Shown here one piece after another: positions 1 to 5,954 of a stretch of DNA of 16,255 nt. Source of the stretch: UMGS1470 sp051889215 (lineage in GTDB: Bacteria > Bacillota > Clostridia > Christensenellales > UBA1242). Under the pieces are notes generated by a model that was not told the origin of the DNA, ran no database searches, and saw nothing but the letters and a program-made list of their open reading frames with translations. Positions within the stretch are counted from its first letter, which is position 1; each line of letters starts with the position of its first letter. The stretch covers positions 1 through 16,255 of the forward strand of contig JBJFDC010000020.1 in NCBI GenBank assembly GCA_051889215.1, written 5' to 3'. A program made the translations under genes and the position numbers.

Positions 1-196
1 GATCTGCAACATAAAGGATTTTGTTATACATTTCATAAAACGCATCTTCGTCTTTTTGAGACTTGTCCGCATTTTGAAACATTTCAATCATTCCTTTTCT
101 CAATGTTTGGAAATCACCCTCAAAATCAACAACGTCCGTCTTTTCTTCATATGCTTGAATTTTTTGTTTTAGAATTGGACCTTTAATTGTTTTCAT
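1..196 (-). CDS. Partial hypothetical protein (N-terminal 65 residues)
   Basis: The first 65 codons of a gene running off the left edge. The start is the ATG at 196, chosen because a strong ribosome binding site (GAGGGTGG) lies 2 nt upstream of it. The peptide begins MKTIKGPILKQKI and is charged and hydrophilic, with no signal peptide or membrane segment in the visible part. It is probably cytoplasmic and mostly helical. I do not recognise the family. It lies 30 bp downstream of the DUF975-like gene on the same strand but has its own promoter-like sequence, so it need not depend on that gene for expression. Confidence 0.7.
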   Translation of the reverse strand, partial: MKTIKGPILKQKIQAYEEKTDVVDFEGDFQTLRKGMIEMFQNADKSQKDEDAFYEMYNKILYVAD

Positions 197-213
197 AACC
201 ACCCTCTTGTGGC

Positions 214-243
214 ATTATAACAAATTTTATGCCGCCACCTCAA
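214..243 (-). promoter_or_regulatory. Promoter for the partial gene at the left edge
   Basis: Read on the minus strand: TTGAGG (238-243), an 18-nt spacer, then a consensus TATAAT (214-219). The -35 box overlaps the last codons of the DUF975-like gene. Predicted leader is about 11-12 nt and contains the GAGGGTGG ribosome binding site. Confidence 0.5.
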
Positions 244-961
244 CTGTTTGAGTGTCTTTTGCGGGTGTTTTTTTAACTGACTTTTGACTTTCTTTTGCAT
301 CAAGATAGATTGATGTGAGGCAAATTTGTTTGAAAGGCATCAAAATCAAAATGTCAATGCACACAGTTATAAGAGCACCAAGAGTGAACACCAACCATGT
401 CTCAATCCCACCTGCAGCGACTCCAATTCCCGCAACGAGCGACGTAAATCCGCCAAACACAACCGCAATCATCAAGAACCACAAAAGATAGATGTCCAAA
501 ATTTCAAGGCGATAACCCTTGACAAGTTGTTTGCTCTTCTCGATTGCTCGAAAAGCAGTCATATTCTTGTCTTCACACATGACCGACATCGCAAATGAAT
601 AATTGAGTGCACAAACAACACCCGGAACAATAAGCAACAAACTCCAAAGTGCAGTAATCACGCACATGACAATTCGGAGCGCAAAGGCAGAAAAACACTG
701 CTTGTAGTTGCCATAAACTTTTTCAACGTTTGGATTTTTTTGTTTCAAGATGTCAATGGTAAATCGAATGTAGCCAAGACTGATAAACCCTGTTGCGAAC
801 ACCATGAGAACAATGCCAAAAGGCGCAAACAAAATCCATGCAAAAACACTCACCATTGCAAGTGCGGTTGCACAAATCATTTGACCCCACGCGTCCCCCA
901 AAATGTATGTCGCATCATTAATAATTTTCAAAACATTGCGTTTTTTCTCAATTTTTCCCAT
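227..961 (-). CDS. DUF975-like integral membrane protein
   Basis: A 244-residue polytopic membrane protein of unknown biochemical role. It has about five or six hydrophobic segments: an N-terminal pair (roughly residues 24-63), one at 94-120, a pair at about 155-185 and one near 190-210. The central stretch LWSLLLIVPGVV followed by a Tyr-Ser-Phe-Ala-Met run, then an Ala-Ile-x-x-Ser-(x)2-Leu-Val-Lys-Gly motif, matches the pattern I know from the DUF975 family (LLxxPGIIkaxxYSM then AIxxSrxlMkG). The C-terminal 25 residues are Lys/Thr-rich and likely cytoplasmic. A GAGGG site 6 nt before the ATG supports the start. The family assignment is from remembered motifs, not a search; a glycerophosphodiesterase-type membrane domain is the nearest alternative. 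Confidence 0.75.
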   Translation of the reverse strand: MGKIEKKRNVLKIINDATYILGDAWGQMICATALAMVSVFAWILFAPFGIVLMVFATGFISLGYIRFTIDILKQKNPNVEKVYGNYKQCFSAFALRIVMCVITALWSLLLIVPGVVCALNYSFAMSVMCEDKNMTAFRAIEKSKQLVKGYRLEILDIYLLWFLMIAVVFGGFTSLVAGIGVAAGGIETWLVFTLGALITVCIDILILMPFKQICLTSIYLDAKESQKSVKKTPAKDTQTVEVAA

Positions 962-1116
962 AAAAAACCCTCTTTTTTGAGTTATTATGTGGAAATCACA
1001 AAATTATTATTCACTTTTACAACTCCAACCATTTTAAAATTCTTCCCAAATACATTTTTTGTTTTATACGACTTTAAATTTGCAGTGGTCAAATTCGCCA
1101 AAAGTTTTATTTTTTG

Positions 1117-1146
1117 TTTTCATAAGCATGTCTTGTGTGTTATAAT
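1117..1146 (+). promoter_or_regulatory. hflX promoter, predicted leaderless
   Basis: TTTTCA (1117-1122), an 18-nt spacer and a consensus TATAAT (1141-1146). Exactly 6 nt separate the -10 box from the ATG at 1153, so transcription would begin at or next to the start codon. No Shine-Dalgarno sequence is present between them. Confidence 0.6.
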
Positions 1147-1152
1147 GCTTTT

Positions 1153-2241
1153 ATGACACACGAAACAAAAAACGTTGTTGAAAAAAATGCAATTCTTGTT
1201 CATGCGACCATATCCAAAAACGAGGATATGAATTTTTCATTGCAAGAACTTGAGCGCCTTTGCGAAACGGCAAACCTCACGGTTTCGGATATCCTCACAC
1301 AAAACGTAAAAGAAATCACACCAGCAACTTTTGTTGGAAGTGGCAAAATCGAAGAACTGAAAGAACTGGTGCAAAAACACTCTGCCGACATTGTTATTTT
1401 CAACAATGAGCTTTCTGGCTCACAAATCAAAAACATTTCAGACTTTGTTGGAGTCAAGGTCATTGACCGAACAATGCTCATTTTGGACATCTTTGCGATG
1501 CGGGCAACATCAAATGAAGGGAAATTGCAAGTCGCACTCGCTCAATATAAATACACACTTCCCCGCCTTTCGGGTCTTTCTGGCTCAAGCGGAAGATTTG
1601 GAAGTGGCGGGGTTGGAATGAGAGGCCCAGGAGAGACAAAACTTGAACTTGACCGCCGCATCATTCAAAACAACATAACTCGACTCGAAAAGCAAATCAA
1701 GGAACTCAAAGAAAACAGAAATTTGCGAAGAAGTGAGCGAACAAAAAATCAAATCAAGGAAGTCGCGATTGTCGGCTACACAAACGCCGGCAAAAGCACA
1801 CTGCTCAACACCCTTTCAAAAGCCGACATATATGCTGACGACAAATTGTTTGCAACTCTTGAAACAACAACACGAAAACTATGGCTTGATGTTGGAAAAG
1901 AAATCATAATCACCGACACGGTCGGCTTTATTGACAAACTCCCCCATGCGTTTGTTGACGCATTCGCCTCGACTCTTGAAGAAGCAAAACGAGCGGATTT
2001 GATTCTTGTTGTCGTTGACTCAACCGACAAAAACAAATCAAAGCAAATTGAAGTTGTTGAACAAGTTCTTTCAGAAATTGATGCAAATTCAGCAAAAAAA
2101 CTATATATTTATAACAAAATTGACAAAATTTCAAACCAAGACGAAATTCCAAGTGGAGAAAACATAATCAAAATTTCGGCAAAACGAAACATTGGACTCG
2201 ACACTCTCAAACAAAAAATTCTCTCACTTTTGTGGGAATAA
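1153..2241 (+). CDS. hflX: GTPase HflX
   Basis: A 362-residue ribosome-associated GTPase of the HflX family. In other bacteria HflX binds 50S/70S ribosomes and splits stalled ribosomes under stress. Visible landmarks are the N-terminal HflX domain, the glycine-rich linker GGVGMRGPGETKLELDRR with the following coiled coil (about residues 157-200), and then the G domain: P-loop GYTNAGKST (208-216), DTVGF (255-259), NKID (321-324) and a SAKRN motif near the C terminus. All key residues are present and the length is normal for a compact HflX. The ATG at 1153 is preferred to an in-frame GTG at 1135, because the GTG lies upstream of the -10 box and would not be transcribed. The gene has its own promoter and ends at a bidirectional terminator. 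Confidence 0.95.
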   Translation: MTHETKNVVEKNAILVHATISKNEDMNFSLQELERLCETANLTVSDILTQNVKEITPATFVGSGKIEELKELVQKHSADIVIFNNELSGSQIKNISDFVGVKVIDRTMLILDIFAMRATSNEGKLQVALAQYKYTLPRLSGLSGSSGRFGSGGVGMRGPGETKLELDRRIIQNNITRLEKQIKELKENRNLRRSERTKNQIKEVAIVGYTNAGKSTLLNTLSKADIYADDKLFATLETTTRKLWLDVGKEIIITDTVGFIDKLPHAFVDAFASTLEEAKRADLILVVVDSTDKNKSKQIEVVEQVLSEIDANSAKKLYIYNKIDKISNQDEIPSGENIIKISAKRNIGLDTLKQKILSLLWE

Positions 2242-2257
2242 AAACAATTTATTTTGT

Positions 2258-2288
2258 AAAACAACCACTCATTTTGAGTGGCTGTTTT
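2258..2288. terminator. Bidirectional terminator between hflX and the lipoprotein gene
   Basis: A hairpin with arms 2258-2271 and 2275-2288 (core CCACTCA / TGAGTGG, 3-nt loop, one A/C mismatch), with A-rich sequence on the left and T-rich on the right. It sits between two convergent genes and can serve both. Confidence 0.85.
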
Positions 2289-2289
2289 G

Positions 2290-2979
2290 TCATATTTTTG
2301 CCAAGACTTTTCCTGTTGTTGTGTCAATGACGCAACTTGACGAACTTCCGTCTGTTGACACAAAAGTGAAATACCAATAATATGTTTTTATTGATCGCGA
2401 CTTGTCGTAGATGATTTTGAGATAGCACTCACCAAGAAGAGTGTTATTTTCAATCTTTGCTTGGATTTTTTCTGCGAGTTCGTCTGAACCAATCCTTATT
2501 GCGTCGTCGCTCTTGATTTCCCACTTTTGTGATTCATTGCATAGTTCAAGTGCAACACCCAAATCTGCGCACTCAAGTTTTAATGTTTGCCCAACGCCAA
2601 TCCTGTTTCCAATATCCGCCATATATGCATTCTCATATGGGCTCTTTTCGAGAGTTATGTCGTGAGTTATGTCGCCAACCAAAAGTTCAACATCAAGGAC
2701 ATTTCCATCAACTTTTGCACCTGTCGGAAAGAGTGACACAATACAAAAATCAACGTTTTCGTTTTTTATTCCATCATATTTATAGGGATTTTCCCTCGAA
2801 CCGCTAACGACAGTGACAAAAACCTTGTCGTCTTCGCCCGCATATAAGATTTCTCGAACATCGCTCATATAGCAAGTTATATCAACATTTTTTGAACACC
2901 CGCTCAAAATCACGAGGCATAATGTCACGCAAAATGTAAAACACAAGAGTTTGAAAACGGTTGAAAGTTTTTTGTTCAT
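2290..2979 (-). CDS. Lipoprotein with a possible C-terminal PepSY-like domain
   Basis: A 229-residue predicted lipoprotein. The N terminus has two lysines, a hydrophobic stretch and the lipobox LSGC with the modified cysteine at residue 28, so the protein should be membrane-anchored on the outer face. The body is beta-rich with many acidic residues. The C-terminal 45 residues (a YYWYFTF strand, then a Gly-containing turn and IDTTTGKVL) resemble the end of PepSY/YpeB-type domains, which often act as inhibitory or sensor domains; this is a weak, pattern-based suggestion. I do not recognise the N-terminal part. The gene has no Shine-Dalgarno sequence before its ATG and lies divergent from the aldolase gene, sharing a 105-bp intergenic region. 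Confidence 0.8.
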   Translation of the reverse strand: MNKKLSTVFKLLCFTFCVTLCLVILSGCSKNVDITCYMSDVREILYAGEDDKVFVTVVSGSRENPYKYDGIKNENVDFCIVSLFPTGAKVDGNVLDVELLVGDITHDITLEKSPYENAYMADIGNRIGVGQTLKLECADLGVALELCNESQKWEIKSDDAIRIGSDELAEKIQAKIENNTLLGECYLKIIYDKSRSIKTYYWYFTFVSTDGSSSSCVIDTTTGKVLAKI

Positions 2980-2984
2980 GGCAT

Positions 2985-3016
2985 AATATATGAGCCAAAA
3001 AACAAATTCATGTCAA
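2985..3016 (-). promoter_or_regulatory. Possible promoter of the lipoprotein gene
   Basis: On the minus strand a perfect TTGACA (3011-3016) is followed after 20 nt by TATATT (2985-2990), 5 nt before the ATG. The spacer is longer than the usual 16-18 nt, so the pairing of boxes is uncertain. The absence of a ribosome binding site fits a leaderless or near-leaderless transcript. Confidence 0.35.
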
Positions 3017-3020
3017 TAAT

Positions 3021-3049
3021 TTTACTTTGAAGGCAAATTGAAATATAAT
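3021..3049 (+). promoter_or_regulatory. Promoter of the class II aldolase gene
   Basis: TTTACT (3021-3026), a 17-nt spacer and a consensus TATAAT (3044-3049). The predicted leader is about 29 nt and carries GAGGTG (3075-3080), 4 nt before the ATG. Confidence 0.6.
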
Positions 3050-3084
3050 GACAATATGACAAACCAAAACTTTTGAGGTGATTT

Positions 3085-4002
3085 ATGAACATAAGGGAAC
3101 AATACACAAAATGCATCGAGCAAGGTTATGCAATGGGTGCGTTTAACTTTGTAAATTTGGACATGCTCAAAGCAATTCTCATTGGCGCAGAAAATCAAAA
3201 CTCACCCGTCATTTTGCAGACTTCAACTTCAGCAATAGATTTTTTTGGCGAGGACTATTTGAAAGCAATCTTGCCAAAAGTGAGAGAAATTTCAAAAATC
3301 CCTGTCATTTTTCACCTTGACCATGGAAAGACATTTGAGGATTGCAAAAAATGCATTGATATGGGATATGACAGTGTCATGATTGATGCGAGTGCGCTTG
3401 ACTATGAAGATAATGTCGCTCTCACAAAAAAAGTGTGCGACTATGCCCACAAAAGGGGCGTTTGGGTTGAAGCTGAACTGGGAAAACTTCAAGGAATTGA
3501 AGACGACGTGTCAAGCGATGTTTCGGTTTACACCGACCCAGAGCAAGCAAAAGATTTCGTCAGCCGCACCGGCTGCGACTCACTCGCCGTCGCAATCGGA
3601 ACAAGTCATGGCGCCTATAAGTTTTCGGGAGACCCAAAACTTCGATTTGACATTCTTTCCGAAATTGAAAAAAGACTTCCTTCTTTCCCACTCGTCCTTC
3701 ATGGAGCATCTTCTGTTGACCAAAATGTTGTTGAAAAAATCAACGCTTATGGCGCAAATATCAAAGGAGCAAAAGGGATTCCAGAAAATCTTCTCAAAAT
3801 TGCTTGCACAAAGCATAACATAACAAAAATCAACATGGATAGCGACCTTCGACTCGCCTACACCGCCGAGATTCGCAAGTGCCTCCATGACTCTCCCGAA
3901 AACTTCGACCTTCGAAAATATATCAGGCCAGCAATGAGAGAGATAACGCAACTCGTTGAAAACAAAATAACAAACGTTCTTAATTCCAAAAACAAAGCAT
4001 AA
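3085..4002 (+). CDS. fba: Class II fructose-bisphosphate aldolase family protein
   Basis: A 305-residue zinc-dependent (class II) ketose-bisphosphate aldolase. It most likely cleaves fructose 1,6-bisphosphate to glyceraldehyde 3-phosphate and dihydroxyacetone phosphate in glycolysis. Key residues are present: HLDHG with catalytic Asp79 and zinc ligand His80, VEAELG (Glu129/Glu131), GTSHG with His175, LVLHGAS with His206, and NMDSDLR for phosphate binding near the C terminus. Length is normal. The start is fixed by GAGGTG 4 nt upstream. It is a single-gene unit with its own promoter and terminator. A tagatose-bisphosphate aldolase (GatY/KbaY type) has the same fold and motifs and cannot be excluded, but the lack of sugar-transport or sugar-kinase neighbours favours the glycolytic role. 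Confidence 0.93.
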   Translation: MNIREQYTKCIEQGYAMGAFNFVNLDMLKAILIGAENQNSPVILQTSTSAIDFFGEDYLKAILPKVREISKIPVIFHLDHGKTFEDCKKCIDMGYDSVMIDASALDYEDNVALTKKVCDYAHKRGVWVEAELGKLQGIEDDVSSDVSVYTDPEQAKDFVSRTGCDSLAVAIGTSHGAYKFSGDPKLRFDILSEIEKRLPSFPLVLHGASSVDQNVVEKINAYGANIKGAKGIPENLLKIACTKHNITKINMDSDLRLAYTAEIRKCLHDSPENFDLRKYIRPAMREITQLVENKITNVLNSKNKA

Positions 4003-4018
4003 ATTAATAAATATTCAA

Positions 4019-4047
4019 AAAAAGAACTCAAATTTTGAGTTCTTTTT
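4019..4047. terminator. Bidirectional terminator between the aldolase and the 584-residue protein gene
   Basis: Hairpin with arms AAAAAGAACTCAA and TTGAGTTCTTTTT around a 3-nt loop, A-tract on the left and T-tract on the right. It lies between convergent genes and abuts the stop codon of the minus-strand gene at 4049. Confidence 0.9.
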
Positions 4048-4048
4048 G

Positions 4049-5803
4049 TTATTTTGTTTGGTCATCTTTTGACGATTTTGATGTTTTTGTCTTTAAGTCC
4101 TGGAATGTTTTATAAAGACTTGACATAACCTCTGCAGAAAAATCAATGTAAGTGTCACAATTAAAAATGTTGGCAACTTTGTCAGAAAGTTTTTTTGTCA
4201 CTTCTCTCCCTTGTCCTGTCACCTCAACATTGAGTTTTTTCTTGTCGGGAGAATACATTTTGTCAATTTCTTGAATAATTCCGCTATTAATAAATTTTCC
4301 GTATTTGTGACCTTCGTCATACGACTCTGTCTTGCCCTTTTTTTGAGCAAGTCCGCAAATGCCCTCTTTTGCACCAGTCCAAAAATTGCTTTCTGCAAGT
4401 GCATTCAAATCCTGTTGCTTTTCAGCGCGATTTGTGCATTCGGCAATTTTGCAATCAATGGAGTCAGTTATGACACCCAACAAACTTTTTTTCAAAGTGG
4501 TGTAGTTGACTGCATTTCCTTTGTTGTGGACAACTTCGTTTGTGCGTGCGACTCTTGCGTCCTTGTCGACAACTTTTTCGCCAACTTTTGCAACTTTTTC
4601 ACCTTCTTTTGCAATCTTTTCATTTACGCCAGCAACTTGCTCACCCGGATTGAGTGTGACAGTTTTTTTGCCGTCCCCAAGAAGAATTCTTGCTGGAGCT
4701 GCTGCAATGGCAGCAGGTGCAACATATTCAGGAGCTTGAACGTGTCCATTCAACAAGTTGCTTTCAAGTGTTGCCAATGATTTTTCGTCATCAACACCTT
4801 CAATATGTCCATTGAGTCCGTCAGGATAAACATTTAAATATTTGTCGATGTCGTCATCAACATAGCTCTCAATTGATTGTGATTGATGGACATCTTTTGC
4901 AGCAAACAAAGCACTTTCAATATCATACACCTCACCAACAACTGGAGTTTCAAGTCTTTGATATTTTTCGATGATGTCTTCATAGGTGCATTTCATTTCT
5001 TCAATGAATTCAACTGCACAATCAGCCCCATTCTTTACAATTTTTGAAATTGCGCAATGGCCGTTGTTGAAACATCCATTGAGATGAGTGTAGAACTGCA
5101 ATTGAAGTGCTTCGTCCAATTTCTTTTCAGTTTGGTTGTCTTTGTCACCAAGCGAAAGGTCAAGTGCACGTGACACAAGCAATGTCGCAAATATTGATGC
5201 TGTCACTTTTTCAAGTTCTGAATCAAATTCGCCTGCGACCTTTTTTGATGCAATTTGATAAATTTCATCAGTCAAATCACACAAACTATTGCTTGAATTT
5301 CTTTTTGTCAATTTCATTGGTTGGTCAACAAACTTTTTGGAAAGTGCGTTTTTTCTTACTGGCACATTAATTTTGCTTGCAACGGAATTTAATTTGCTTT
5401 CAACATCAGAAAAATCTGCATTTATTGGGGTCTTATAAAATGGAATTTTTGTGGAGCTTGCATAAGTTTCTCGAAGTTCTGAAAGCCCCAAAGTTTTGTC
5501 GGCAACAATATGAGATGTGAAACCATTATTAACAAGTCCTCTAACATCTCCATTAAGGGCGCCAGAAACGACAGAAATATTTTGTGATGTATAACCTTTT
5601 GGAGAACTAACTCTGCCACGAAAATCAGGATTTGCAAAAACTTGAGCATATTGAAGAACAGTTGCAAGATTTGGCGCCTTTATGTTGCCTCTTGCAATTT
5701 GACCAAGATAATAATTGGCATCTTCGCCAGTTCTTTCATAGTTGTCAAAAATTTCCGCTGATTTTTTTGTTAGTTTTGATTTATACTCTTCAATATTTGC
5801 CAT
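4049..5803 (-). CDS. Unrecognised 584-residue protein with a heptad-repeat segment
   Basis: A large, hydrophilic protein that I do not recognise. It has no signal peptide or membrane segment, so it looks cytoplasmic unless exported by an unknown route. Visible organisation: a helical N-terminal region (1-130), a Lys/Ser-rich stretch (about 150-170), a helical middle (180-290), two LNGH motifs (330-333 and 351-354), an Ala/Pro-rich linker (357-371), then seven consecutive 7-residue repeats (387-435) of the type GEKVAKV / GEKVVDK, and a mixed C-terminal region ending in a Lys/Ser/Thr-rich tail. A strong site, GGGGGAG, lies 3 nt before the ATG at 5803. The gene follows the VirB4-like ATPase gene on the same strand, but a terminator and a separate promoter lie between them, so any functional link is inference. 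Confidence 0.85.
   Translation of the reverse strand: MANIEEYKSKLTKKSAEIFDNYERTGEDANYYLGQIARGNIKAPNLATVLQYAQVFANPDFRGRVSSPKGYTSQNISVVSGALNGDVRGLVNNGFTSHIVADKTLGLSELRETYASSTKIPFYKTPINADFSDVESKLNSVASKINVPVRKNALSKKFVDQPMKLTKRNSSNSLCDLTDEIYQIASKKVAGEFDSELEKVTASIFATLLVSRALDLSLGDKDNQTEKKLDEALQLQFYTHLNGCFNNGHCAISKIVKNGADCAVEFIEEMKCTYEDIIEKYQRLETPVVGEVYDIESALFAAKDVHQSQSIESYVDDDIDKYLNVYPDGLNGHIEGVDDEKSLATLESNLLNGHVQAPEYVAPAAIAAAPARILLGDGKKTVTLNPGEQVAGVNEKIAKEGEKVAKVGEKVVDKDARVARTNEVVHNKGNAVNYTTLKKSLLGVITDSIDCKIAECTNRAEKQQDLNALAESNFWTGAKEGICGLAQKKGKTESYDEGHKYGKFINSGIIQEIDKMYSPDKKKLNVEVTGQGREVTKKLSDKVANIFNCDTYIDFSAEVMSSLYKTFQDLKTKTSKSSKDDQTK
4499..4645 (-). repeat. Seven in-frame 21-bp degenerate repeats encoding heptads
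   Basis: Within the 584-residue protein, residues 387-435 read as seven heptads: GEQVAGV, NEKIAKE, GEKVAKV, GEKVVDK, DARVART, NEVVHNK, GNAVNYT. A Val or Ile at position 4 is kept in every unit, and position 5 is Ala in the first three. The units are clearer in protein than in DNA, so the repeat is old or under selection. Confidence 0.75.
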
Positions 5804-5854
5804 ACACTCCCCCTTTGATATATATGCAAATGCAATTTCTCGTTTTTACTCGGT

Positions 5855-5883
5855 ATTATAGCATATGTTTTTATATTTTACAA
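5855..5883 (-). promoter_or_regulatory. Promoter of the 584-residue protein gene
   Basis: On the minus strand TTGTAA (5878-5883), a 17-nt spacer and TATAAT (5855-5860) preceded by TGC, giving an extended -10. The predicted leader is about 45 nt and ends in the GGGGGAG ribosome binding site. It lies just after the terminator of the VirB4-like gene. Confidence 0.65.
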
Positions 5884-5921
5884 TACCCCAAACAAAAAAT
5901 TTTAATTGAATATTTCAACAT

Positions 5922-5949
5922 AAAAAAGCACGCCTCAACAGCATGCTTT
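5922..5949 (-). terminator. Terminator of the VirB4-like ATPase gene
   Basis: On the minus strand, AAAGCATGC, a 7-nt loop, GCGTGCTTT, then T-rich sequence. The one imperfect pair is a G-U wobble only when read as minus-strand RNA, which fixes its direction. It lies 5 nt past the stop codon. Confidence 0.85.
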
Positions 5950-5954
5950 GAATT

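Noticed and set aside
1076..1095. Short inverted repeat (AATTTG / CAAATT) upstream of hflX as an operator
   Set aside because: Arms of only 6 AT-rich bases, placed well upstream of the -35 box; easily chance at this base composition.
1135..1152. GTG at 1135 as the hflX start
   Set aside because: It precedes the -10 box, so it would lie outside the predicted transcript, and it has no ribosome binding site.
740..1156. Plus-strand ORF of 138 codons with many Cys and His residues, looking metal-binding
   Set aside because: It lies mostly antisense to the DUF975-like gene, whose hydrophobic coding explains the composition, and it has no ribosome binding site or promoter of its own.
4211..4780. 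Plus-strand ORF of 189 codons, hydrophobic
   Set aside because: It is antisense to the 584-residue protein; its apparent membrane segments are the complement of Lys/Glu-rich codons, and no start signals are present.
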